Positions 11,268-19,245 of a stretch of DNA of 64,000 bases are shown here, one piece after another. The number at the start of each line of letters is the position of its first letter. The stretch's first letter is position 1. The stretch lies in assembly GCA_963780675.1 (NCBI GenBank), contig CAWACR010000008.1, positions 186,001 to 250,000 of the forward strand, read 5' to 3'. Under the pieces are notes generated by a model. That model saw only the letters and a program-made list of their open reading frames with translations, ran no database searches and was not told the origin of the DNA. A program made the translations under genes and the position numbers. This stretch comes from JAHECE01 sp963780675 (lineage in GTDB: Bacteria > Actinomycetota > Actinomycetes > Actinomycetales > JAHECE01).

Positions 11268-12644
11268 TTGGCCGACGAATCCGTGGACGACACGCCGCAC
11301 GCCACGCCCGAGCCCCCGCGCGCCGTCGACCGCCGCATCCTGGCCCTCGCGCTCCCCGCCCTGGGAGCGCTCGTCGCCGAGCCGCTCTTCGTCCTCGTCG
11401 ACTCCGCCGTCGTGGGCCACCTCGGCACCGCCGAGCTCGCCGGACTCACCCTCGCGAGCACGCTCCTCGTGAGCGCGGTCGGGCTGTTCGTCTTCCTCGC
11501 CTACGCCACGACCGCGGCGACCGCCCGGCGCATCGGTGCAGGTGACGAGCGTGGGGCCCTGACGGCGGGGGTCGACGGCGCCTGGCTCGCGCTGGCACTC
11601 GGCGTCGTCGTCGGCGTCGTCGGCTGGGTCGCCGCCCCTGCCCTGGTCCTCGCGCTCGGCGCCTCGCCCGAGGTCGCCCCCCACGCAATCGCCTACCTCC
11701 GCGCCTCGCTCCCCGGCATGCCCGGCATGCTCCTGGTCCTCGCCGCGAGCGGCACGCTGCGCGGCCGCCAGGACACGCGTACCCCGTTCGTCGTCGCCGT
11801 GGCGGGCGCCGTCGTCAACGCGGTCCTCAACATCGTCCTCGTGTACGGACTCGGCCTGGGGATCACCGGCTCCGGGCTGGGGACGGCGCTCACCCAGACC
11901 GCCATGGGCGCCGCCCTGGGCGCCGTCGTCGTCCGCTCGGCTCGCCGCGTGGGCGTCCCGCTCCGCCCCGCTTCGGCGGGCCTCCTGGGGAGCGCACGGG
12001 CGGGCACGCCGCTCTTCGTCCGCACCCTGTCGCTGCGCCTCGCGATCGTGCTCACCGTCGTCGTGGCGACGGCGCTCGGGGACGTCGCGCTCGCCGCGCA
12101 CCAGGTGGTCGCGTCCCTCTGGGGCCTCGCGGCATTCGCCCTCGACGCCCTCGCCATCGCGGCGCAGGCGCTCGTGGGCCACGCGCTCGGGGCGCGGGAT
12201 GCCATCGGCGCGCGCGCCGTCACCGGGCGCTCCCTCCGGTGGGGCGTCGCGGCCGGGGCGACGCTCGGGCTCCTCCTGGCGACGTCGGGCTGGTGGATCG
12301 CGCCCCTCTTCACCACCGACGACGACGTGCGCGTCGCCGTGACGCTCGCCCTCGCCGTGACGGGGGCGTGCCTGCCGGTGGCGGGGTGGGTGTTCGTGCT
12401 CGACGGCGTCCTCATCGGCGCCGGCGACGGGCGCTTCCTTGCCTTCGCCGGGATCCTCACCCTGTTGCTGTACGTCCCGCTCGCCGCAGCCGTGTGGGCG
12501 TGGGCGCCCGACGGCGCGGCGGGGCTCGCGTGGCTCTGGGCGGCGTTCGGGGGCGGCTTCATGCTCGCCCGGGCCGTGACGACGGGCCTACGGGCCCGGG
12601 GGGAGCACTGGATGGTCCTGGGGCCGGATCCCCGGACTCCGTGA
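11268..12644 (+). CDS. MATE family efflux transporter (DinF-like)
   Basis: This 458-residue protein has about twelve membrane helices in two related halves, as in MATE exporters that use an H+ or Na+ gradient to expel drugs or metabolites. The first helix block ILALALPALGALVAEPLFVL is followed by DSAVVGHLGTAELAG, a family signature of the DinF-like branch. The start is taken as TTG at 11268; a GTG at 11283 is equally possible, and neither has a strong ribosome site. It is divergent from dnaB and convergent with rplI, with a strong palindromic terminator between. The substrate is unknown. Confidence 0.85.
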   Translation: MADESVDDTPHATPEPPRAVDRRILALALPALGALVAEPLFVLVDSAVVGHLGTAELAGLTLASTLLVSAVGLFVFLAYATTAATARRIGAGDERGALTAGVDGAWLALALGVVVGVVGWVAAPALVLALGASPEVAPHAIAYLRASLPGMPGMLLVLAASGTLRGRQDTRTPFVVAVAGAVVNAVLNIVLVYGLGLGITGSGLGTALTQTAMGAALGAVVVRSARRVGVPLRPASAGLLGSARAGTPLFVRTLSLRLAIVLTVVVATALGDVALAAHQVVASLWGLAAFALDALAIAAQALVGHALGARDAIGARAVTGRSLRWGVAAGATLGLLLATSGWWIAPLFTTDDDVRVAVTLALAVTGACLPVAGWVFVLDGVLIGAGDGRFLAFAGILTLLLYVPLAAAVWAWAPDGAAGLAWLWAAFGGGFMLARAVTTGLRARGEHWMVLGPDPRTP

Positions 12645-12671
12645 GCCCCCCGATCCGCTGAGGTCGGAAAC

Positions 12672-12711
12672 GGCGAAGGATCCGGTGGACGCGTCCACCG
12701 GATCCTTCGCC
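12672..12711. terminator. Strong bidirectional palindrome between the MATE gene and rplI
   Basis: A perfect 40-base palindrome: arms of 19 bases (12672-12690 and 12693-12711, starting GGCGAAGGATCC) around a GC centre. It lies in the convergent gap between the MATE gene (plus) and rplI (minus) and would form a long GC-rich hairpin for either transcript. There is no T-run. Confidence 0.85.
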
Positions 12712-12738
12712 TGGTGCGGTTGTGCGCGCGAGGACGCG

Positions 12739-13188
12739 TCAGCCCGCGACGACCTCGACGGCGACGTTCGCCACGACGTCCTCGTGCAGGCGCACCTGCA
12801 CCTTGTGCGAGCCGAGCGACTTGATCGGGTTCGTGACCTCGATCTTGCGCCGGTCGAGCGACGGCCCGCCGGCTGCGGCGACCGCGTCGGCGATGTCGCC
12901 CGTGGTCACCGAACCGAACAGCCGCCCGTTGGCCCCGGCGCGCACGGCGACGCGGACCGTCTTGGCCTGGAGCGCGTCACGCACCGCGCGCGCGTCCTCG
13001 ACCGTCGCGATCTCGCGCTTGCGGCGCGCGGCGCGGATGGCGTCGATCTGCTTCTGAGCCCCCGTGCTCCAGCCCGTGGCCAGGCCACGGGGGAGGAGGT
13101 AGTTGCGCGCGTATCCGTCCTTGACCTCGACGACGTCGCCCGGCGCACCGAGCCCCGTCACCTCGTGGGTGAGGATGAGCTTCGCCAT
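12739..13188 (-). CDS. rplI: 50S ribosomal protein L9
   Basis: L9 binds 23S rRNA and helps keep the reading frame. The 149-residue length is normal. The N-terminal domain MAKLILTHEVTGLGAPGDVV with the conserved GYARNYLLPRGLA block (residues 27-39) is followed by the long connecting helix and the C-terminal rRNA-binding domain. It is the last gene of rpsF-ssb-rpsR-rplI, 18 bases after rpsR. Confidence 0.98.
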   Translation of the reverse strand: MAKLILTHEVTGLGAPGDVVEVKDGYARNYLLPRGLATGWSTGAQKQIDAIRAARRKREIATVEDARAVRDALQAKTVRVAVRAGANGRLFGSVTTGDIADAVAAAGGPSLDRRKIEVTNPIKSLGSHKVQVRLHEDVVANVAVEVVAG

Positions 13189-13206
13189 GATGTGCTCCCC
13201 CTGTCC

Positions 13207-13443
13207 TCAGCGACCCGAGCCCGAGTAGGGCAGCAGAGCCATCTCGCGGGCGTTCTTCACGGCCTTCGCGATGGCGCGCTGCTCCTGGACGGAGACGCCG
13301 GTCACCCGACGCGCGCGGATCTTGCCGCGGTCGGAGATGAACTTCCGCAGCAGCGCGGTGTCCTTGTAGTCGATGTTCTCGATCTTGCCCGCCTTGAGCG
13401 GGTTCGCCTTCTTCTTGGGCTTGCGAAGAACTGGCTTCGCCAT
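13207..13443 (-). CDS. rpsR: 30S ribosomal protein S18
   Basis: S18 binds beside S6 on the 30S platform. The 78-residue protein has the conserved core IDYKDTALLRKFISDRGKI and RRVTGVSVQEQRAIAKAVKN. No CxxC zinc pair is visible: the N-terminus MAKPVLRKPKKKANPLKAGK has none, so this is the cysteine-free type. It lies between ssb and rplI in the operon; AAGGAGC precedes the ATG. Confidence 0.97.
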   Translation of the reverse strand: MAKPVLRKPKKKANPLKAGKIENIDYKDTALLRKFISDRGKIRARRVTGVSVQEQRAIAKAVKNAREMALLPYSGSGR

Positions 13444-13566
13444 GATGTGCTCCTTGGGTCTTCGTCAGCCCGGCCGGGCGCTCACCGCGCCGGCCGTGCC
13501 ATCACGTCTGAGGTTGTCGATCGGGGACACCCGCCCGTGTGCACGGCACACACGCGAGCGGCCCGC

Positions 13567-14109
13567 CTAGAACGGAGGCTCGTCGCCGAACGACGTGCCG
13601 GGGCCCGTGGCCCACGGGTCGTCGGCCGGGGCGCGGCCCGCGCTCCCGCCACCCCCGCTGCCGCCGCCGAATCCGCCGGCCTGACCACCGCCACCGAAGC
13701 CGCCGCCGCCACCACCCGACCCGCCCGAGTACCCGCCCCCGCTGCGCTGGGTGCGGGTGAGCTTGGCCGAGGCGTAGCGGAGCGACGGGCCGACCTCGTC
13801 CACCTGCAGCTCCACCACCGTGCGCTTCTCGCCCTCACGCGTCTCGTACGAGCGCTGCACGAGCCGCCCGGTGACGATGACGCGTGTGCCCTTGGTGAGG
13901 GACTCGGCCACGTTCTCGGCCGCCTCGCGCCAGATCGAGCAGCGCATGAACAGCGTGTCGCCGTCCTTCCACTCGTTGGACTGGCGGTCGAACGTGCGCG
14001 GCGTGGACGCGACGGTGAAGTTGGCCACGGCCGCCCCCGAGGGGGTGAACCGGAGCTCGGGGTCGGCCGTGAGGTTGCCCACGACCGTGATGAGGGTGTC
14101 GCCTGCCAT
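13567..14109 (-). CDS. ssb: Single-stranded DNA-binding protein
   Basis: SSB coats single-stranded DNA at forks and repair sites. The 180-residue protein begins MAGDTLITVVGNLTADPELRF, the first strands of the OB fold, which runs to about residue 115. A long Gly-rich linker (about 118-160, many GGGG runs) leads to the acidic tip ending DEPPF, the docking peptide for partner proteins. Its place between rpsF and rpsR is the standard arrangement. Confidence 0.98.
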   Translation of the reverse strand: MAGDTLITVVGNLTADPELRFTPSGAAVANFTVASTPRTFDRQSNEWKDGDTLFMRCSIWREAAENVAESLTKGTRVIVTGRLVQRSYETREGEKRTVVELQVDEVGPSLRYASAKLTRTQRSGGGYSGGSGGGGGGFGGGGQAGGFGGGSGGGGSAGRAPADDPWATGPGTSFGDEPPF

Positions 14110-14150
14110 GTGTGGCTCCTGCGGTCGGTGCGGGTGTCAGGAAGGCCGCG

Positions 14151-14441
14151 TCAGCGGGCGTCCGGACGGATCAGCTTGGTGCGCAGGACGGCCTCGTTCA
14201 GGCCGAGCTGGCGGTCGAGCTCCTTGGCGACGTCCGGCGTCGTCGTCATGTTGACGACGGCGTAGATGCCCTCGGAGCGCTTCTTGATGTCGTAGGCGAG
14301 CCGGCGCTTGCCCCAGATGTCGACCTTCTCGACGGTGCCTCCGGCACCGCGGACGACACCCAGGAACTTGTCGAGCGACGGTGCGACGGTGCGCTCGTCG
14401 ATCTCCGGGTCGAGGATCACCATCAGTTCGTACTGACGCAT
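14151..14441 (-). CDS. rpsF: 30S ribosomal protein S6
   Basis: S6 forms the platform heterodimer with S18. The 96-residue protein MRQYELMVILDPEIDER... contains the conserved WGKRRLAYDIKKRSEGIY block (about 44-61). The ATG at 14441 is preceded by GAGGAGGTG, a strong ribosome site; longer in-frame starts lie upstream of that site. It is the first gene of the rpsF-ssb-rpsR-rplI operon, with its promoter in 14442-14650. Confidence 0.98.
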   Translation of the reverse strand: MRQYELMVILDPEIDERTVAPSLDKFLGVVRGAGGTVEKVDIWGKRRLAYDIKKRSEGIYAVVNMTTTPDVAKELDRQLGLNEAVLRTKLIRPDAR

Positions 14442-14650
14442 GCTGAGTACCCACCTCCTCTGGTCTCGGCGGTCACGGTCCTTCCGTGACAGGAGGGCGT
14501 TGCACGCGTCCGCCCGGTCCCGGGTGCGTCGAGAGCACGCGGGAGGTGTTGGGCGAACCGCACGAGGATACCGTGCGGGCGCACTCGCCCCGGACGGGGG
14601 CCCGGGCGGCCTGTGGACGACGGCTCCCCATCGGCGGGCCCGCGCACGCC

Positions 14651-14694
14651 GACGGCGCCCGGGCCGCGATCCGCATCGCACCCCGGGCGCCGTC
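14651..14694 (-). terminator. Terminator of the penicillin-binding protein gene
   Basis: Perfect 13-base arms GACGGCGCCCGGG (14651-14663) and CCCGGGCGCCGTC (14682-14694) with an 18-base loop, starting 19 bases beyond the stop of the minus-strand penicillin-binding protein gene. The remaining bases 14442-14650 probably hold the rpsF promoter, which I could not place. Confidence 0.75.
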
Positions 14695-14712
14695 GTCGTG
14701 CCGGCGCGGCCG

Positions 14713-16878
14713 CTACCCGCCGCTGTTGCCGGCGCCTCCGCTGTTGCCCGGCGGGGTGGCCGGCGCGCTCGGCTCGGCCGGCGGCGTCGGCTGCTGCTCC
14801 GTGGGCCCGGGCGCCTGGGTCGGCTCCTGCGTCGGCTCCTGGGTCGGCTCCTGCGTCGGCTCCTGGGTGGCCGTCGGCGTGGGCGTCGCCGTCGGGGTGT
14901 TGGTGGGGCCCATCGGCGACCGCGTCGGGGTGGTCCGCTCGGGGAAGTCGAGCACCTCCATCCCCTCGGTCGCGACCTTCATGTACCGGGTCCAGATCGT
15001 CGTCGGCCAGGAGCCGCCGGCCACCGGGTTGGCGCCACCGAACGGCGTGATGGTCTCCTCCGAGCCGTCCTCACCGACCTGGAAGAACGCGACCGAGGTG
15101 GCGAGCTGCGGGACGAACCCGCAGAACCACGCGGAGCGGTAGTCCTGCGACGACCCGGTCTTGCCGGCCGCGGGGCGACCGAGCGTGGACGCCGTCTTGC
15201 CGGTGCCCCCGTTGACCACAGCCTGCATCGCCACCGTCGCGTCGGCGATGACGCCGGCGTCGAAGACCCGCTCGCCCTCTCCGGCGCCCGTGTAGAGCTC
15301 GGTGCCGTTCACGTTGGTGACCGACTCCACGATGTAGCGGTCGTGGCGCACCCCACCGGCCGCGTAGGTCGCGAAGACGCTGGCCATGTCGACCGGGTGC
15401 GGCGACGCGGGGCCGAGCACGTTCGAGGGGTAGGCCTCGAGGCCCGCCGTGTCCTCGGGGAGTCCCGCCCGGGTGGCGACCTCGACGGTCTTCTCGGGCC
15501 CGACCTCGACGTTCAGCTGGGCGTAGACGGTGTTGACCGAGTTCGCCGTCGCCTGGATCAGGTTGATCGAGCCTCGGTTGGCCGAGTCGAAGTTGCGCAC
15601 CGGCCGCTCGAAGCCGTCGATCTGCATGGGCGTGTAGCTCTGGAAGCGGTCGTCGAGGGTGAACCCGTTCTCGAGCGCCGCGATGAGGGTGAACGGCTTG
15701 AACGTCGAACCACCCTGGGCGCGCGCCTGGGTCGCGTCGTTCCGCGACTGCGTGAGGAAGTCCGGTCCGCCGTACAGGGCCTTGATCGCCCCGCTGCTCG
15801 GGTCGACGGACACCAGGGCGACGTGCAGGTTCTCGGGCTTGCTCTCGGGGAGGCTGGTGACGGCGTCCACCGCCGCCTGCTGCATCCGCGGGTCGATGGT
15901 GCTGACGATGGTCAGGCCACCCTGGTCGATCTGCGCCTCGGAGAAGCCGCCGTCGTCGATCAGCTCGGTGCGGACCATGTCGAGCAGGTAGCCGTTCGTG
16001 CCGGCGTACCGGTCGGACCGCTGGGGGGTGATCGGCTCGGGGAAGACCTGTGCGGCCCGCTCCTCGGCCGTGATCATCTCGTCCTCGACCATGATGTCGA
16101 GGACGCGGTTCCAGCGCGCCTCGGCCTGCTCGTGGTTCACGGCGGGGTCCCAGGCACTGGGCGCCGGGATGATCCCCGCGATCATCGCGGACTCGGCCAG
16201 CGTGAGCTCGGCGGCGGTCTTGCCGTAGTAGGCCTGCGCGGCCCGCTCGATCCCGTACGCCCCGCGCCCGAAGTAGATCGTGTTCAGGTAGTTCTGGAGG
16301 ACCTCCTCCTTGGACTGCGCCTGGTCGATCTTGAGCGCGATGATCGCCTCCTGGAACTTGCCCAGGTAGCTCGTGGTGGTCCCGAGGAAGTACCGCTCGA
16401 CGTACTGCTGCGTGAGTGTGGACCCGCCCTGGGTCTCGTTGCCCCGCAGGTTGTTCCACAGCGCGCGGACCAGGCCACGCGGGCTGATGCCCTGGTTGGA
16501 GTAGAACGTGCGGTCCTCGGAGGCGATGACAGCCTGGCCGACGGTCGGCGCGACCTGGTCGAGGGACACCGCCTGCCGGTCGATGGCGGCGAACTCCCCC
16601 ATCGCCGTGCTGCCGTCGGAGAAGTAGACCGTGGACGTCTCGGCCTGGGCCGCCTCGTCGGGGTCGGGGATCGGCGTCACGACGTAGGCGACGACGAGGA
16701 TCGTGACCACGGTGGCCACGACAAGCCCGCCGAGGACGAGCAGCAGGCGCAGGCTGGGGAGCCAGCGGGCCACCGGGCCCTTGCCCGCGCGGGGATAGTT
16801 CAGTCCCCGCCTCTTCGTCTCGGACGCTCGGGTGCCGGCCGCCGATCGGGTCGGGATCGGTTCGGGGGCGTCAGCCAA
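14713..16878 (-). CDS. Class A penicillin-binding protein (transglycosylase/transpeptidase)
   Basis: This bifunctional enzyme polymerises glycan strands and cross-links peptidoglycan outside the membrane. The 721-residue protein has a cytoplasmic basic N-terminus, one membrane anchor (about 43-68), a GT51 glycosyltransferase domain with catalytic ASEDRTFYSNQG (Glu121) and QGGSTLTQQ, and a transpeptidase domain with the motifs GGSTFKPF (STFK serine), TANSVNT (SxN) and GKTGSS (KTG). The tail from about residue 645 is Pro/Thr-rich with tandem QEPT units and ends in a Gly/Ser/Asn stretch, probably a flexible wall-spanning segment. The start is a TTG with AGAAGG upstream. Its place upstream of the rpsF operon and divergent from padR-ino1 is common in actinomycetes. 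Confidence 0.95.
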   Translation of the reverse strand: MADAPEPIPTRSAAGTRASETKRRGLNYPRAGKGPVARWLPSLRLLLVLGGLVVATVVTILVVAYVVTPIPDPDEAAQAETSTVYFSDGSTAMGEFAAIDRQAVSLDQVAPTVGQAVIASEDRTFYSNQGISPRGLVRALWNNLRGNETQGGSTLTQQYVERYFLGTTTSYLGKFQEAIIALKIDQAQSKEEVLQNYLNTIYFGRGAYGIERAAQAYYGKTAAELTLAESAMIAGIIPAPSAWDPAVNHEQAEARWNRVLDIMVEDEMITAEERAAQVFPEPITPQRSDRYAGTNGYLLDMVRTELIDDGGFSEAQIDQGGLTIVSTIDPRMQQAAVDAVTSLPESKPENLHVALVSVDPSSGAIKALYGGPDFLTQSRNDATQARAQGGSTFKPFTLIAALENGFTLDDRFQSYTPMQIDGFERPVRNFDSANRGSINLIQATANSVNTVYAQLNVEVGPEKTVEVATRAGLPEDTAGLEAYPSNVLGPASPHPVDMASVFATYAAGGVRHDRYIVESVTNVNGTELYTGAGEGERVFDAGVIADATVAMQAVVNGGTGKTASTLGRPAAGKTGSSQDYRSAWFCGFVPQLATSVAFFQVGEDGSEETITPFGGANPVAGGSWPTTIWTRYMKVATEGMEVLDFPERTTPTRSPMGPTNTPTATPTPTATQEPTQEPTQEPTQEPTQAPGPTEQQPTPPAEPSAPATPPGNSGGAGNSGG

Positions 16879-17122
16879 CTCAGCCTTCTCTCTCGCGGTT
16901 CACAGCTACGGGGCGGACGACGGCGACACATCGCGTGGTCGTCAGCGCGCCCTGGGGTGCGCCACGGGGTGCGGCGCACGTGTACTCCCTCAAGTATGGG
17001 CGCGCGGGGCCGGAAGCCAAGGGCACGGGGCGTCTCGTCGATCACGCTTCACGCGATCTGCACACGCCGGCCACCGAGGGGCCCCGAGACGTGTGAGGTG
17101 CGCGACATACCGGCCCGACGCT

Positions 17123-17162
17123 TTGACTCGACACACCGGCCGGATGTATCAATGTGATACAT
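17123..17162 (+). promoter_or_regulatory. padR-ino1 promoter with overlapping PadR-type operator
   Basis: The palindrome ATGTATC (17144-17150), AATGT, GATACAT (17156-17162) fits the ATGT-N-ACAT form of PadR-family operators. TTGACT (17123-17128) and TATCAA (17147-17152), 18 bases apart, could be the -35 and -10, so bound repressor would cover the -10. The site is 54 bases upstream of padR, pointing to autoregulation of padR-ino1. The rest of the 337-base gap 16879-17215 must also hold the promoter of the penicillin-binding protein gene, which I could not place. Confidence 0.65.
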
Positions 17163-17215
17163 CGATTCCCGGTCTGCCGGTGATCGTCGGAACCCCCGGC
17201 CTGGAAGGAGCACGT

Positions 17216-17797
17216 GTGCGAACCCGTTCGGACGTTCTCGAGCTGGCCGTGCTGGGCCAGTTGCAGGGCGCTCCCATGCACGGGTACGAGCTGCGCAAGC
17301 GGCTCAACGCCACGCTCGGCCCCTTCCGCGCTCTCTCGTACGGCTCGCTCTACCCGTGCCTCAAGTCCCTCGAGGCCGGCGGGTGGATCGAGGCCGTCGA
17401 GACGGCCGCGCCGCCGCACGCACTCTCGGGCAGGCGCGCACGGATCGTCTACCAGCTGACGGCCGAGGGCAAGGAACGCCTCGCCTCGACCCTCGCGCAC
17501 GCCGACCCGGCGTCGTGGGAGGACGAGAACTTCGACGTCCGCTTCGCTCTCTTCTCCAGGACCGACGCCGAGACCCGGCTGCGGATCCTCGAGGGCCGGC
17601 GCACCCGCCTGGTCGAACGGATGGAGTCGGTGCGCCAGTCCATGTACCGGACCCGCGAGCGCATGGACACCTACACCGAGGAGCTCCAGCGGCACGGGCT
17701 CGAGCAGGTGGAGCGCGAGGTGAAGTGGCTCGACTCGATCATCGAGAGCGAACGGGCCGCCCACGAGCCCGAGAGGAAGCGGCGCTCGAGCGCCTGA
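17216..17797 (+). CDS. PadR family transcriptional regulator
   Basis: The 193-residue protein has a PadR winged helix (about 5-90: VLELAVLGQLQGAPMHGYEL, then SYGSLYPCLKSLEAGGWIEA as recognition helix and wing) and a C-terminal helical dimerisation domain (about 105-190) with many charged residues. The GTG at 17216 is chosen because AAGGAG lies five bases upstream. It precedes ino1 by 130 bases on the same strand, a pairing conserved in actinomycetes including mycobacteria, where a PadR-type gene neighbours ino1. A palindrome matching a PadR operator lies upstream of it. Whether inositol or another ligand controls it is not visible. Confidence 0.9.
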   Translation: MRTRSDVLELAVLGQLQGAPMHGYELRKRLNATLGPFRALSYGSLYPCLKSLEAGGWIEAVETAAPPHALSGRRARIVYQLTAEGKERLASTLAHADPASWEDENFDVRFALFSRTDAETRLRILEGRRTRLVERMESVRQSMYRTRERMDTYTEELQRHGLEQVEREVKWLDSIIESERAAHEPERKRRSSA

Positions 17798-17927
17798 GGC
17801 GGCTCGGCGTCGACCGAGCCCCACCGGCCCCCAGACCCAACGGCCTCCCGCCACCACGGGAACCCCACAGATGAACCGCCGCGAGCGCACGACGCGCCCC
17901 GGCACCACCAAGGAACAAGGAGCAGGA

Positions 17928-19007
17928 ATGAGTTCGATCCGCGTAGCGATCGTCGGCGTCGGAAACTGCGCGGCGTCGCTCGTCCAGGGCGTGCACTTCT
18001 ACAAGGACGCGGACCCCCAGAGCACGGTCCCCGGCCTCATGCACGTCACGTTCGGCCCGTACCACGTGAGCGACGTCGAGTTCGTCGCGGCCTTCGACGT
18101 CGACGCCAAGAAGGTCGGCTTCGACCTCAGCGAGGCGATCTTCGCGTCCGAGAACAACACCATCAAGATCTCCGACGTGCCGCCGCTGGGCGTCCCCGTG
18201 CAGCGGGGGACCACGCTCGACGGCCTCGGCAAGTACTACCGCGAGACCATCACCGAGTCCGACGCCGAGCCGGTCGACGTCGTCGCCGTCCTCCGCGACG
18301 CGAAGGTCGACGTCCTCGTCTGCTACCTCCCCGTGGGTTCCGAGGACGCCGCGAAGTTCTACGCCCAGTGCGCGATCGACGCCGGCGTGGCCTTCGTCAA
18401 CGCCCTCCCCGTCTTCATCGCGGGCACCAAGGAGTGGGCCGACAAGTTCGAGGCGGCCGGCGTGCCGATCGTCGGCGACGACATCAAGTCCCAGGTCGGC
18501 GCCACGATCACGCACCGCGTGCTCGCGAAGCTGTTCGAGGACCGCGGCGTGGTCCTCGACCGCACGTACCAGCTGAACGTCGGCGGCAACATGGACTTCA
18601 AGAACATGCTGGAGCGCGACCGCCTCGAGTCGAAGAAGATCTCCAAGACGCAGGCCGTCACCTCGAACATCGGGCACGACCTCGGCGCCCGGAACGTGCA
18701 CATCGGGCCGTCGGACTACGTGCAGTGGCTCGACGACCGCAAGTGGGCGTACGTGCGCCTCGAGGGCCGCGCCTTCGGCGAGGTCCCGCTGAACCTGGAG
18801 TACAAGCTCGAGGTCTGGGACTCTCCGAACTCGGCCGGCATCATCATCGACGCCGTCCGCGCGGCGAAGATCGCCCTCGACCGGGGCATCGGCGGACCGA
18901 TCCTCTCGGCCTCGTCCTACTTCATGAAGTCCCCGCCGGTGCAGTTCCCGGACGACATCGCGCGGGCGAACCTCGAGGCCTTCATCGCCGGCACGGTCGA
19001 GCGCTGA
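17928..19007 (+). CDS. ino1: myo-Inositol-1-phosphate synthase
   Basis: Ino1 turns glucose 6-phosphate into inositol 1-phosphate using NAD+, the entry step for phosphatidylinositol and mycothiol. The 359-residue length fits the short bacterial form. SIRVAIVGVGNCAASLVQG (residues 3-21) is the NAD-binding loop, and DDIKSQVGATITHRVL and NVGGNMDFKNML are core blocks of the active site. The ATG at 17928 has AAGGAG upstream. It follows padR and is probably controlled by it; a long hairpin at 19137-19179 ends the unit. Confidence 0.96.
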   Translation: MSSIRVAIVGVGNCAASLVQGVHFYKDADPQSTVPGLMHVTFGPYHVSDVEFVAAFDVDAKKVGFDLSEAIFASENNTIKISDVPPLGVPVQRGTTLDGLGKYYRETITESDAEPVDVVAVLRDAKVDVLVCYLPVGSEDAAKFYAQCAIDAGVAFVNALPVFIAGTKEWADKFEAAGVPIVGDDIKSQVGATITHRVLAKLFEDRGVVLDRTYQLNVGGNMDFKNMLERDRLESKKISKTQAVTSNIGHDLGARNVHIGPSDYVQWLDDRKWAYVRLEGRAFGEVPLNLEYKLEVWDSPNSAGIIIDAVRAAKIALDRGIGGPILSASSYFMKSPPVQFPDDIARANLEAFIAGTVER

Positions 19008-19114
19008 CCCGGAGCGCAGTCGAGGGTGGGGGCCCGAGCGTCAGCGAGGGCACCCGCCTGAGGCGGAGCGCAGGGTCAGCGCGACCCGAGAACCCAGAGC
19101 GCTGACCCGGAGCG
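18999..19114 (+). repeat. 18-bp direct repeat spanning the ino1 stop codon
   Basis: GAGCGCTGACCCGGAGCG occurs exactly at 18999-19016, across the last codons of ino1, and again at 19097-19114. The bases between also contain related GAGCGCAG and GGTCAGCG pieces. This looks like a local duplication of the gene's 3' end; no function is apparent. Confidence 0.7.
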
Positions 19115-19136
19115 GCTGACCCGCTCCACCCACCCC

Positions 19137-19179
19137 ACGGGGAAGACCCGTACCGACGTCCGGTACGGGTCTTCCCCGT
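19137..19179 (+). terminator. Terminator after ino1
   Basis: Perfect 19-base arms (19137-19155, beginning ACGGGGAAGACCCG, and 19161-19179) enclose a 5-base loop ACGTC. It lies 130 bases past the ino1 stop and 67 bases before the MFS gene, so it probably separates the two transcription units. No T-run follows. Confidence 0.85.
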
Positions 19180-19245
19180 CGTCGCGCCCACGCCGCGCCC
19201 ACTCCCGCGCCGTCGTCCCGCCCCCACCCGGAATAGGGTGGGCCG

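Noticed and set aside
14440..17157. A 905-codon open frame on the plus strand opposite the penicillin-binding protein gene
   Set aside because: It is antisense to a clear class A penicillin-binding protein, has no family motif and reflects high-GC codon structure.
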